A stretch of 32,415 bases of DNA, taken from positions 1-32,415 of the forward strand of contig JADFDN010000023.1 in the NCBI GenBank assembly GCA_018262815.1, given 5' to 3'. Source of the stretch: Thiobacillus sp. (GTDB lineage Bacteria; Pseudomonadota; Gammaproteobacteria; Burkholderiales; Thiobacillaceae). Positions 8,535-15,937 of this stretch are shown one piece after another. Numbering within the stretch: position 1 is the first letter of the stretch; each line of letters opens with the position of its first letter. Made by a program: the position numbers and the translations under genes. The notes below the pieces were generated by a model. That model had not been told where the DNA came from. It did no database searches and saw only the letters and a program-made list of their open reading frames with translations.

Positions 8535-10072
8535 GCCACGCCTGGCACAGCATGGCGGCTAGATTCCCCGCCATGCCGCGCGTGTCCTTTCCCGCATTGC
8601 TTTTGAGCCTGCTTGCCGGAGGGCTGGCCATCGCCGGCTTCGCTCCGCTCGGCATCTGGCCCCTGCCCATCCTGAGTCTGGCCGTGCTGTTCGGGATGCT
8701 GGCCCGCACCGACTCGTTGCGCGCCGGCTTCATGATCGGCTTCGCGTGGGGGCTGGGCTTCTTCATCTCCGGGGTCAGCTGGGTGTTCGTCAGCCTGTCG
8801 GTGTACGGCGGCATGGCGGCGTGGCTGGCCGCGCTCGCGACCTTCCTGTTTTGCGCGTTTCTGGCACTGTTTCCGGCTGTGGTCGGCGCGTTGCAGGCGC
8901 GTTGGCCCGTCCCGCCTGGCATGCGCCTGCTGGTGCTGATGCCATTGGCATGGGGCGTCACGGAATGGCTGCGCGGCTGGATTTTCACCGGCTTTCCCTG
9001 GCTGGTGATGGGCTACTCCCAGGTTCCGGCCAGCCCGCTGGTGGGCTATGCGCCGCTGGGCGGCGTCTACGGCGTGTCGACGCTGCTCGCCCTGATCGCG
9101 GCGCTGCTGGCGTGGAGCGTGACGATGCGCGGCCCGCTGGGCCGTCGCGTCTGGGCGGGGGTGGCGATCATGGCGTTGGGAGTCGGCGGCCAGGCCTTGC
9201 GCAGCATCGCCTGGACCGTGCCGGACGGCGCCCCGACGTCGGTGGCGCTGTTGCAGGGGAATATCCCGCAGGACATGAAATGGCGCCCGGAGAAGACACA
9301 GGACACGCTGGAACGCTATGCGCGCATGGCGGCCGCCTCGCCCGCACAGCTGATCGTTTTTCCGGAAACCGCGCTGCCGCTGTTCGAATCCGACCTTCCG
9401 GATTCCTATCGCGACGGGCTGCTCGCACTCGGTCGACAGAACGGCGGCGACGTGCTCACCGGACAGCCCACCGGCTCGCTGCAGGGCGCTTACTACAACA
9501 GCGTGATCAGCTACGGCAGCGCGCCCAGCCAGCGCTATCACAAGGTGCATCTGGTGCCGTTCGGCGAATACATTCCGCTGAAAGCGTTCTGGGGCTGGGT
9601 GCTCGACGTGCTGCACATTCCGCTGTCGGATTTTGCGCGCGGTGCCGTCGACCAGCGGCCGCTTGCCATCGGCGGCCAGCGGGTGGCGGCGAACATCTGC
9701 TACGAGGACGCCTTCGGCGAGGAAATCATCCGCCAGCTGCCCGAAGCGAGCGTGCTGGTGAACGTCAGCAATCTGGCCTGGTTCGGCGATTCGTTCGCGC
9801 CCTGGCAGCACGCCCAGATGTCGCAGATGCGCGCGCTGGAGACCGGACGCATGATGCTGCGCGCGACCAACACGGGCGTGACCGCGATCATCGACGCACG
9901 CGGCCATGTCCTGGCGAGCCTGCCGCTTTTCACCACCGGCAGCCTGTCCGGCGCAATCCAGGGCTATGCCGGCAGCACGCCCTACGTACGCTGGGGCAAT
10001 GCGCCGGTGCTGACGCTGTGGGGGATCCTGGGGGGCGTCCTGCTGGTGATCGCGATCAGGCGGCGGCCCTGA
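8531..10072 (+). CDS. lnt: Apolipoprotein N-acyltransferase
   Basis: Inner membrane enzyme that adds the third acyl chain to the N-terminal Cys of lipoproteins. Several membrane helices fill residues 18-230, then a nitrilase-type periplasmic domain follows. The catalytic triad is visible: Glu279 in VFPETALPLF, Lys338 in HKVHLVPFGEY and Cys390 in NICYEDAFGEE, spaced as in E. coli (Glu267, Lys335, Cys387). A final hydrophobic helix ends in basic residues. The longest start is TTG at 8531, overlapping the pyrC' stop as TTGA; ATGs at 8552 and 8573 are real alternatives, the latter starting just before the first helix. In many bacteria lnt follows corC; here it closes a pyrimidine cluster. Its 3' end overlaps the convergent cyclase gene by 17 bases. 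Confidence 0.95.
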   Translation: MSHAWHSMAARFPAMPRVSFPALLLSLLAGGLAIAGFAPLGIWPLPILSLAVLFGMLARTDSLRAGFMIGFAWGLGFFISGVSWVFVSLSVYGGMAAWLAALATFLFCAFLALFPAVVGALQARWPVPPGMRLLVLMPLAWGVTEWLRGWIFTGFPWLVMGYSQVPASPLVGYAPLGGVYGVSTLLALIAALLAWSVTMRGPLGRRVWAGVAIMALGVGGQALRSIAWTVPDGAPTSVALLQGNIPQDMKWRPEKTQDTLERYARMAAASPAQLIVFPETALPLFESDLPDSYRDGLLALGRQNGGDVLTGQPTGSLQGAYYNSVISYGSAPSQRYHKVHLVPFGEYIPLKAFWGWVLDVLHIPLSDFARGAVDQRPLAIGGQRVAANICYEDAFGEEIIRQLPEASVLVNVSNLAWFGDSFAPWQHAQMSQMRALETGRMMLRATNTGVTAIIDARGHVLASLPLFTTGSLSGAIQGYAGSTPYVRWGNAPVLTLWGILGGVLLVIAIRRRP

Positions 10073-11498
10073 TCCGCGTGGCATTGCGGCCGCCACGCTT
10101 GGCTTCCAGCAATGCGGCGTCGGCCCGCGCCAGCGCCTCGTTTTCTTCCTTGTCCTCGCGGCTGTATTCGGACAGGCCGCCGCTCCAGGACAGCTTTTGC
10201 GTCACGCCGGGGATGAGCTCCACGCTTTCCGGCATCTTGGCACGCAATCGCTCGGCCAGTTCCTGCGCACGATCCAGCGGGGTATACGGGAACAGCACGC
10301 AGAATTCGTCGCCACCCAGGCGCGCGATGAAATCGCTGTTGCGCAGGCTGGCCTTCAGCGCGTTGCCGAACTTGATGATGAGCTGATCGCCCGCCTCGTG
10401 ACCGAAGGTGTCGTTGACCTGCTTGAAGTTGTCGATGTCCATGATCAGCAGGCTGTGCGACCAGCCGTCCTTCAGGCTGGCGAACAGTTCCTTCTGCTTT
10501 TCATCGAAGCTGCGCCGGTTGTTGACCTTGGACAGGTGATCGAGCCGCGCCTGCGACGAGACTTCCTTCTGCCGCCCCAGCATGACCTTGCCGAGCTTCA
10601 GCATGGTCTCGAGGGGGGCCTGGAATTCCGCGAGGCTGACCGGGTAATCCGTGCGCAGGCGCTGCTGGCGCAGATCGTTGGTGAGCTTCACCATCGTGCG
10701 CAGGTTGTCGGTCACGCGATTGCGCACCGCCAGGACGGTGGCCGTCACCAGGATGGCGATGATCAGGCTCGCCACCAGCCAGCTCAGCAGGTAGGGCGCG
10801 ACACTCTCGACCACCGGCGTGACCGGACGCCATACGGCAATCTGCCAGGGCGTGCCGGCCAATGCGATCAGGGTGGGATGGGTATGGCGCTTGATCGCCT
10901 GGTTGCCGCGCCGCATCAGCACCATGGCGGCATCACCCGCCTGGCTTTGCTGCAATTCGGCATAGGCGGCCGCGTCCGGCAACGGCAGGGTGTCGAACAG
11001 CGCCTGCAGCTGCGGCACGCTCTGCTCGACGATGACAAAACCCAGCCGCTTGCCGTCGCTGCCCGTCACCGGGTGCGACAGCGACAGATTGAAGGTGGCC
11101 GTGGCAGACGCGCCGGCGCGGCCGGCATTGGCCAGCAGCCGCCGGGTGTCGCCCGGCAGGAAGCCGGGCAGCAATTGGCGCTGTCCGTCGGTAACGAACA
11201 GCACGGTCGCGTCCTGATTCAGGGCGTGCAGGTTGGCCGCCTGCGCCTGGCACACCTCCGGCGCGGCGCTATCGAAACAGGCGAGCGTCTGCGGATGGGC
11301 CGCAATCCGTGCGGCGGTGCGCTGCATCGCCTCGGCCAGGAATTCGATCTGCGCGGCCATCACCGGCTTGTCCAGCTCTTCCGGTACCGGCTGGGCCTGC
11401 GGGCGCGACAGGTAAATCGCGGACGTAACGATCCCGGCCAGCAGCACCAGGACTGCAGCCAGGATCAGGCCAAACCGCGATATGGACGTATGGTGCAT
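10056..11498 (-). CDS. Membrane diguanylate cyclase with periplasmic sensor domain
   Basis: Makes cyclic di-GMP from GTP. The 480-residue protein has an N-terminal membrane helix (about 8-30), a periplasmic sensor region (31-235, probably a Cache-like fold), a second helix (236-258), a linker, and a C-terminal GGDEF domain. The active motif is intact at residues 395-399 (RLGGDEFCVLF). An RxxD inhibitory site (Arg386 to Asp389) sits five residues before it, so product inhibition is expected. MDIDNFKQVNDTFGHEAGD is the metal and guanine binding region. Two cysteines at 74 and 83 in the periplasmic part could form a disulfide. No EAL domain is present. The signal sensed is unknown. Confidence 0.93.
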   Translation of the reverse strand: MHHTSISRFGLILAAVLVLLAGIVTSAIYLSRPQAQPVPEELDKPVMAAQIEFLAEAMQRTAARIAAHPQTLACFDSAAPEVCQAQAANLHALNQDATVLFVTDGQRQLLPGFLPGDTRRLLANAGRAGASATATFNLSLSHPVTGSDGKRLGFVIVEQSVPQLQALFDTLPLPDAAAYAELQQSQAGDAAMVLMRRGNQAIKRHTHPTLIALAGTPWQIAVWRPVTPVVESVAPYLLSWLVASLIIAILVTATVLAVRNRVTDNLRTMVKLTNDLRQQRLRTDYPVSLAEFQAPLETMLKLGKVMLGRQKEVSSQARLDHLSKVNNRRSFDEKQKELFASLKDGWSHSLLIMDIDNFKQVNDTFGHEAGDQLIIKFGNALKASLRNSDFIARLGGDEFCVLFPYTPLDRAQELAERLRAKMPESVELIPGVTQKLSWSGGLSEYSREDKEENEALARADAALLEAKRGGRNATRIRAAA

Positions 11499-11666
11499 GA
11501 CTGCGCCAGCCGGCTCTCCAACCTCTTATTTTTGTGTTTCTCCGCAACGACAGGGATCCGAGCATCAGGAAACCTGCCAACATGGGGTTTATTGCAGCAA
11601 TTTCCATGCCCTGAGGCTCAGTGCACCGGGCAGGTCAGCCCACCGGGCCGACCTATTCGCAACTGT
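11499..11666. other. Intergenic region upstream of the diguanylate cyclase gene
   Basis: About 170 bases between the cyclase start and the dut terminator. It must hold the cyclase promoter, which I could not place with confidence. A strong inverted repeat at 11633-11653 (GGTC-A-GCCC / GGGC-C-GACC with a 3-base loop and one mismatch) has no following T run on either strand, so it is not a standard terminator. No coding frame here is convincing. Confidence 0.5.
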
Positions 11667-11690
11667 AAAAAATTCCGACACTACTGACGG
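11667..11690 (-). terminator. Probable rho-independent terminator of coaBC-dut, overlapping the dut stop
   Basis: On the minus strand a hairpin CCG-T-CA / TG-T-CGG (11675-11690, loop GTAG with an internal T:T mismatch) is followed by AA and six T residues (11667-11672). The dut stop codon (11681-11683) lies within the loop and stem. The stem is short, so efficiency is uncertain. Confidence 0.5.
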
Positions 11691-12127
11691 CCCGTGCTGC
11701 CGAACCCGCCTTCACCGCGCTGGCTTTCGCCGAACGCTTCCACCACGTTGAATTCGGCCTGCACCACCGGCACGATAACGAGCTGCGCCAGCCGTTCCAT
11801 CGGCGTCAGTTCGAATGCCTGCTGCCCGCGGTTCCAGGCAGACACCATGAGCTGGCCCTGGTAATCCGAATCGATCAGGCCGACCAGATTGCCCAGCACG
11901 ATGCCATGCTTGTGGCCCAGCCCCGAGCGCGGCAGGATCAGCGCGGCATAGCCGGGATCGGCCAGATGGATCGCCATCCCGGTCGGAATCAGTCGGGTTT
12001 CGCCCGGAGCCAGTACGATTGGACCATCGATGCAGGCGCGCAAATCGAGCCCGGCTGAACCTGTCGTGGCGTAATGCGGCAGCTGATCGCGCAGGCGGGC
12101 GTCGAGAATCTTCACATCCATCTTCAT
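11681..12127 (-). CDS. dut: Deoxyuridine 5'-triphosphate nucleotidohydrolase (dUTPase)
   Basis: Hydrolyses dUTP to dUMP, keeping uracil out of DNA and feeding thymidylate synthesis. All five trimeric dUTPase motifs are present in order: SAGLDLRAC (I), [26 protein letters not shown] (II and III, run together), [11 protein letters not shown] (IV) and [12 protein letters not shown] (V). The ATG at 12127 ([12 protein letters not shown]) matches the E. coli N-terminus; upstream in-frame residues read into coaBC and are not expected. It lies 16 bases after the coaBC stop, so the two are one operon, a conserved pair in proteobacteria. Length is 148 residues, typical for the family. Confidence 0.96.
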   Translation of the reverse strand: MKMDVKILDARLRDQLPHYATTGSAGLDLRACIDGPIVLAPGETRLIPTGMAIHLADPGYAALILPRSGLGHKHGIVLGNLVGLIDSDYQGQLMVSAWNRGQQAFELTPMERLAQLVIVPVVQAEFNVVEAFGESQRGEGGFGSTGRQ

Positions 12128-12143
12128 ATTCGTCGGGATTTCG

Positions 12144-13343
12144 TCAGTTGAGCAGGGTTGCAAGGTGGCGGATCAGGAGCCGCGCCTGGGTGAGCTTGTC
12201 GGCGCGGGGCAAGGGATGCTGGCCCCGGTCGTCGAACAGCACCAGCTCGGCGCTGTCCTGCCCGAGCGTGTCCTGCGCCAGGTTTCCGACCAGCAGCGGC
12301 AGCTTCTTCTTCAGCCGTTTGGCTTCGGCATGCCCGGCCAGATGCTCGGTCTCGGCGGCGAAGCCCACGCAGAACGGCGCATCGGGCAAGGCGGCCACTT
12401 CGGCCAGGATATCGGGGTTGGCCACCAGATTGAGCGTCAGGCCTTCGGCCGTTTTCTTGATCTTCTGCGACGCCGCGGCATCCACCCGGTAATCGGCCAC
12501 CGCCGCCACCGCGATGAACACGTCACCAGGCAATTCACGCAGCACCGCATTGCGCATGTCGGCCGCGCTTTGCACGTCGATACGGCGCACCCCCGCCGGC
12601 GCGGCGAGGCAGGTCGGTCCCGACACCAGGCACACTTCGGCGCCCGCTTCGGCTGCGGCTTGTGCCACCGCATAGCCCATTTTGCCGGAACTCAGGTTGG
12701 TCAGGCCGCGCACCGGGTCGATCGGCTCGAAGGTGGGGCCGGCGGTAACCAGCACCCGCCTTCCCGCCAGCGCGCCCTGCTCCAGCGGCAAGGCGGCCAG
12801 GATATCGGCAGGTTCCAGCATCCGCCCGAGTCCGACTTCGCCACAGGCCTGCTCGCCTGCAGCCGGACCCAGCACGCTCACGCCGTCGGCTCGCAGTTGT
12901 TCCAGATTGCGCCGGGTCGCCGCCGCAGCCCACATTTCACGGTTCATTGCGGGAGCGACAGCAAACCTGCAGGTGCGCGCCAGGCACAGGGTCGACAGCA
13001 GATCGTCGGCACGCCCGTGCACGAGCTTGGCGAGGAAATCGGCCGAGGCCGGCGCCACCAGCAGCAGGTCGGCATCGCGCGACAGATGGATATGCTCCAT
13101 GCCGTCGCCGCTGGCGGCATCCCATAAGGACGTCAGCACCGGCTTGCCGGACAGCGCCTGAAACGTCAGCGGCGTGACGAACTGCTGCGCGGCGGCAGTC
13201 ATCACGACCCGCACCTCGGCCCCGGCCTTGATCAGCAGACGGCACAACTCCGCCGCCTTGTAGGCCGCGATGCCGCCGGTCACGCCCAGAATGATTTTTT
13301 TGCCTGCCAGCGACACGGTCTCGATTCCCTGCCCGCTTTCCAT
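12144..13343 (-). CDS. coaBC: Bifunctional phosphopantothenoylcysteine decarboxylase / phosphopantothenate-cysteine ligase
   Basis: Two successive coenzyme A biosynthesis steps in one 399-residue protein. The N-terminal FMN-dependent decarboxylase (CoaC, about 1-190) shows [36 protein letters not shown] with the active His, PAMNREMW, and [10 protein letters not shown] with its Cys. The C-terminal ligase (CoaB) shows [38 protein letters not shown] and a KIKK motif. I start at the ATG at 13343 ([16 protein letters not shown]); a GTG ten codons in, at 13316, is also possible. A longer frame upstream runs antisense through radC and is not real. Only 33 bases separate this start from the divergent radC start. 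Confidence 0.95.
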   Translation of the reverse strand: MESGQGIETVSLAGKKIILGVTGGIAAYKAAELCRLLIKAGAEVRVVMTAAAQQFVTPLTFQALSGKPVLTSLWDAASGDGMEHIHLSRDADLLLVAPASADFLAKLVHGRADDLLSTLCLARTCRFAVAPAMNREMWAAAATRRNLEQLRADGVSVLGPAAGEQACGEVGLGRMLEPADILAALPLEQGALAGRRVLVTAGPTFEPIDPVRGLTNLSSGKMGYAVAQAAAEAGAEVCLVSGPTCLAAPAGVRRIDVQSAADMRNAVLRELPGDVFIAVAAVADYRVDAAASQKIKKTAEGLTLNLVANPDILAEVAALPDAPFCVGFAAETEHLAGHAEAKRLKKKLPLLVGNLAQDTLGQDSAELVLFDDRGQHPLPRADKLTQARLLIRHLATLLN

Positions 13344-13376
13344 GAAAATGGCACATTCTACGGGAGGGGAAGGGTC

Positions 13377-14051
13377 ATGGCGATTCGAGACTGGCCGGAA
13401 GACGCGCGTCCGCGCGAGAAACTGTTGAAGCAGGGGGCCGCGGCCCTGACCGACGCCGAACTGGTCGCCGTATTCCTGCGTACCGGCGTGGTCGGCAAAA
13501 GCGCGGTCGACCTCGGACGCGAACTGATCGGTCGCTTCGGCAGCCTGGGCGGCCTGTGCCGGGCCGACAAGAAATCGGCCTGCGAAGCCCCGGGCGTCGG
13601 CGAAGCCAAGTACGCGCTGCTGCAGGCAGTGATGGAAATGGCGCGGCGCACCCTGGCCGAGGACATGCTGGCCGGCGATGCCCTGACCTCGCCCACGGCC
13701 GTACGCGACTATCTGCGGCTGATCCTGCGAGGCAAGGAATACGAAGTGTTCTGCTGCGTGTTCCTCGACGCACAGAACCGGGTGATCGCCGTGGAAGAGC
13801 TGTTTCGCGGCACGCTCACGCAAACCAGCGTCTACCCACGCGAAATCATCAAGCGCGCGCTGACGCACAATGCCGCCGCGCTGATCCTGGCCCACAATCA
13901 TCCCAGCGGCGTGGCCGAACCCAGCCAGGCCGACCGCAGCCTCACCCGGCAACTGGCGGACGCGCTGGCCCTGGTAGACATTCGCGTGCTCGATCATTTC
14001 ATCGTCGCAGGCGCGTCCTCGCTGTCGTTCATGGAATCGGGCCATATGTAA
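13377..14051 (+). CDS. radC: RadC family JAMM-domain protein
   Basis: RadC (YicR) proteins carry a JAB1/MPN metal-binding fold; despite the name, their role in DNA repair is doubtful. The 224-residue protein has an N-terminal helix-hairpin-helix region ([15 protein letters not shown], about 69-83) and the JAMM motif: an early Glu, then [15 protein letters not shown] with His173, His175, Ser177 and Asp186. The ATG at 13377 follows a strong GGGAGGGGAAGGG purine stretch. It is divergent from coaBC and upstream of rpmB-rpmG, the same neighbourhood as in E. coli. The rpmB promoter starts about 15 bases after its stop. Confidence 0.95.
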   Translation: MAIRDWPEDARPREKLLKQGAAALTDAELVAVFLRTGVVGKSAVDLGRELIGRFGSLGGLCRADKKSACEAPGVGEAKYALLQAVMEMARRTLAEDMLAGDALTSPTAVRDYLRLILRGKEYEVFCCVFLDAQNRVIAVEELFRGTLTQTSVYPREIIKRALTHNAAALILAHNHPSGVAEPSQADRSLTRQLADALALVDIRVLDHFIVAGASSLSFMESGHM

Positions 14052-14065
14052 ATCCGTCGGCAAAC

Positions 14066-14095
14066 TTGCCTCCCGGGTTCGGGGTATGGTATAAA
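14066..14095 (+). promoter_or_regulatory. Predicted sigma-70 promoter of rpmB-rpmG
   Basis: TTGCCT (14066-14071) and TATAAA (14090-14095) are separated by 18 bases, directly after radC. Transcription would start near 14102, giving a leader of about 60 bases that contains the three GTTAACC repeats. Confidence 0.65.
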
Positions 14096-14106
14096 TCGCG
14101 GTTCTC

Positions 14107-14146
14107 GGGTTAACCCCTTTCGTTAACCCTCACTGGTTAACCCTCA
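14107..14146. repeat. Three direct copies of GTTAACC in the rpmB leader
   Basis: GTTAACCC-type elements begin at 14109, 14122 and 14136, spaced 13 and 14 bases apart. The first is a perfect 10-base palindrome (GGGTTAACCC, 14107-14116); the second and third share GTTAACCCTCA with only one difference. They lie between the predicted transcription start and the ribosome site of rpmB. GTTAAC is self-complementary, so the copies could pair with each other in RNA or bind a protein. Confidence 0.7.
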
Positions 14147-14162
14147 ATTTTGGAGCAGCATC

Positions 14163-14399
14163 ATGGCTCGCGTATGTGTCGTGACGGGCAAAAAGCCCAT
14201 GGTCGGGAACAACGTTTCCCACGCCAACAACAAAACCAAGCGTCGTTTCCTGCCCAACCTGCAATATCGCCGGTTCTGGGTCGAAAGCGAGAACCGCTGG
14301 GTTCGTCTGCGTTTGTCCAATGCGGCGCTCCGCACCATCGACAAGAACGGCATCGAGTCCGTCCTGGCCGATCTGCGCGCCCGCGGCGAAGCCATTTAA
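14163..14399 (+). CDS. rpmB: 50S ribosomal protein L28
   Basis: Ribosomal protein of the large subunit, 78 residues, the usual bacterial length. It opens [21 protein letters not shown] and carries [20 protein letters not shown], both L28 signatures, with no zinc-binding Cys pairs. The start has a TGGAGC ribosome site 7 bases upstream. rpmG follows 29 bases later, as in most proteobacteria, and the pair shares the promoter at 14066 and the terminator at 14615. Three GTTAACC repeats precede it in the leader. Confidence 0.98.
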   Translation: MARVCVVTGKKPMVGNNVSHANNKTKRRFLPNLQYRRFWVESENRWVRLRLSNAALRTIDKNGIESVLADLRARGEAI

Positions 14400-14428
14400 T
14401 CTAGCGAAGCAGTTTAAGGAGCAAAATC

Positions 14429-14596
14429 ATGGCTAAAGGCGGACGCGAAAAGATCAAGCTGGAGTCCACTGCGGGCACCGGTCACTTCTACACCACCACC
14501 AAGAACAAGAAGACCATGCCGGAGAAGATGGAGATCAGCAAATTCGATCCCAAGGCTCGCAAGCATGTGATGTACAAGGAAACCAAGCTGAAGTAA
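14429..14596 (+). CDS. rpmG: 50S ribosomal protein L33
   Basis: Large-subunit ribosomal protein, 55 residues, beginning [20 protein letters not shown] and ending [11 protein letters not shown]. It is the Cys-free (C-minus) form of L33, lacking the two CxxC zinc pairs of zinc-dependent L33. The AAGGAG ribosome site at 14416-14421 is 7 bases ahead of the ATG. It is the second gene of the rpmB-rpmG operon and is followed within 20 bases by a strong terminator. Confidence 0.98.
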   Translation: MAKGGREKIKLESTAGTGHFYTTTKNKKTMPEKMEISKFDPKARKHVMYKETKLK

Positions 14597-14614
14597 TCCG
14601 GCTTGCTCCAACGA

Positions 14615-14645
14615 AAAACCCGCCAGCCGGCGGGTTTTCTTTTTG
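14615..14645 (+). terminator. Rho-independent terminator of rpmB-rpmG, probably bidirectional
   Basis: A perfect 10-bp stem, AAAACCCGCC / GGCGGGTTTT with loop AGCC (14615-14638), is followed by C and a run of T on the plus strand. On the minus strand the hairpin is followed by TTTTTCG, so it can also end transcription of the desaturase gene. Confidence 0.92.
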
Positions 14646-14648
14646 TAC

Positions 14649-14675
14649 AACCCCGCCGATGGTGGGGTTTTTATT
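14649..14675. terminator. Second terminator-like hairpin between rpmG and the desaturase gene
   Basis: CCCCGCC-GAT-GGTGGGG (one G:T wobble in RNA) flanked by AA and TT and followed by a T run on the plus strand. It backs up the terminator at 14615. GC-rich inverted repeats continue to about 14698 ahead of the desaturase stop. Confidence 0.65.
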
Positions 14676-14702
14676 GGCTGCAAGGGGCCGCAGCCCCCTG
14701 AA

Positions 14703-15875
14703 TCAGGCGTAGCTGCGCAGGCGCACGGAGAACTGCTGCAGCGACTGGATGCCACTGTCTTCGGCGCGCTTGCACCAGGCCTGCAGCTGCTCCAGCAGCT
14801 GCTCGCGGCTGGCCGTGGAACGCCCCCAGATGGCGGCCAGGTCCTGGCGCATGCGGTAGACGGTCTGCAGGCGCTCGCTCTTGCCCAGAAGCGTTTCAAG
14901 GTCGGCCTTGTCGGAAGCCGCCAGTTCGGCGGGTTCCTTGTGCAGCCAGCGGCGGAAGCTGTCGAAATTCCAGTTCTGCGGCAGGTTTGCGCTTGCCTTC
15001 AGCTTGGCGATTTCGGCCGCGCTGTCCGCACGCACGCTTTTCACGAAACGCGTCATCACGTCGTAGCGATGGGTGATGACCGCCTGCAGGGTGTCGAGAT
15101 CGCACAGCGGCTTGGCGGGTTGCCACCTTACCGTCGGTGCCACTTTACGCACGGTGGCAAGGCCGACATAGGACATCAGCTTGATGTACATCCAGCCGAT
15201 GTCGAACTCGTACCACTTGTTCGACAGACGCGCCGAGGTGCCGTAGGCATGGTGGTTGTTGTGCAGTTCTTCGCCGCCGATGATGATGCCCCACGGGAAG
15301 ATGTTCGTGCTGGCGTCCTCGCTGGCGAAGTTGCGGTAGCCCCAATAGTGGCCGATGCCGTTGATGATGCCGGCTGCAGTCACCGGAATCCACGCCATCT
15401 GCACGGCCCAGATGGTCAGGCCGATGGGGCCGAACAGGACGAGGTCGATCGCCATCATCAGCCAGATGCCTGCGGCCGAATGGCGGCTATAGACATTGCG
15501 CTCAAGCCAGTCGTCGGGCGTGCCGTGGCCATATTTTTCCAGCGTCTCGGCTACCTTGGCCTCGGCGCGGTACAGCTCGGAGCCTTCCCAGAACACCTTC
15601 TTGATGCCGCGCGTCTGCGGGCTGTGCGGATCTTCGACGGTTTCGCATTTGGCGTGATGCTTGCGATGGATGGCGACCCATTCCTTGGTGACCATGCCGG
15701 AAGTGAGCCACAGCCAGAAACGGAAGAAATGGCTGACGATGGGATGCAGGTCGACAGCGCGGTGCGCCTGCGACCGGTGCAGGAAAATGGTGACGGCGGC
15801 GATCGTGATGTGGGTCAGTCCCAGCGCAGCCACGACATAGCCCCACCACGGTAAATCCAACAAGCCTAATTGCAT
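14703..15875 (-). CDS. Acyl-CoA desaturase (delta-9 fatty acid desaturase family)
   Basis: Membrane di-iron enzyme that introduces a double bond into fatty acyl chains. The three histidine boxes are complete: HRSQAH (33-38), HRKHH (70-74) and HNNHH (205-209), plus the extra NGIGH (172-176) seen in stearoyl-CoA desaturases. Hydrophobic stretches at 10-30, 47-62 and 135-170 form the membrane part. After about residue 240 there is a further C-terminal region of some 150 residues, mostly charged and helical, that is longer than in the minimal desaturase. The ATG at 15875 has TAGGAA upstream. It is probably transcribed from its own promoter in the 62 bases after the mscS-type gene and ends at the shared terminator. 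Confidence 0.94.
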   Translation of the reverse strand: MQLGLLDLPWWGYVVAALGLTHITIAAVTIFLHRSQAHRAVDLHPIVSHFFRFWLWLTSGMVTKEWVAIHRKHHAKCETVEDPHSPQTRGIKKVFWEGSELYRAEAKVAETLEKYGHGTPDDWLERNVYSRHSAAGIWLMMAIDLVLFGPIGLTIWAVQMAWIPVTAAGIINGIGHYWGYRNFASEDASTNIFPWGIIIGGEELHNNHHAYGTSARLSNKWYEFDIGWMYIKLMSYVGLATVRKVAPTVRWQPAKPLCDLDTLQAVITHRYDVMTRFVKSVRADSAAEIAKLKASANLPQNWNFDSFRRWLHKEPAELAASDKADLETLLGKSERLQTVYRMRQDLAAIWGRSTASREQLLEQLQAWCKRAEDSGIQSLQQFSVRLRSYA

Positions 15876-15906
15876 GGTTTTCGATTCCTAAAAAAGGACA
15901 ATTACG

Positions 15907-15922
15907 TCCGGTAATATACGGA
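15907..15922. promoter_or_regulatory. Imperfect inverted repeat upstream of the desaturase gene
   Basis: TCCGGTAATATACGGA has arms TCC-G-GTA / TAC-GGA around ATA, one base short of symmetric. It sits about 35-50 bases upstream of the desaturase start, where a promoter is expected. A lipid-responsive regulator site is possible, but no regulator is assigned. Confidence 0.35.
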
Positions 15923-15937
15923 TAAACCCCATAAAAA

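Noticed and set aside
13344-14063. Minus-strand frame extending coaBC upstream to 14063
   Set aside because: It runs antisense through radC, which has a full JAMM motif and a strong ribosome site. Known CoaBC length ends at the ATG at 13343.
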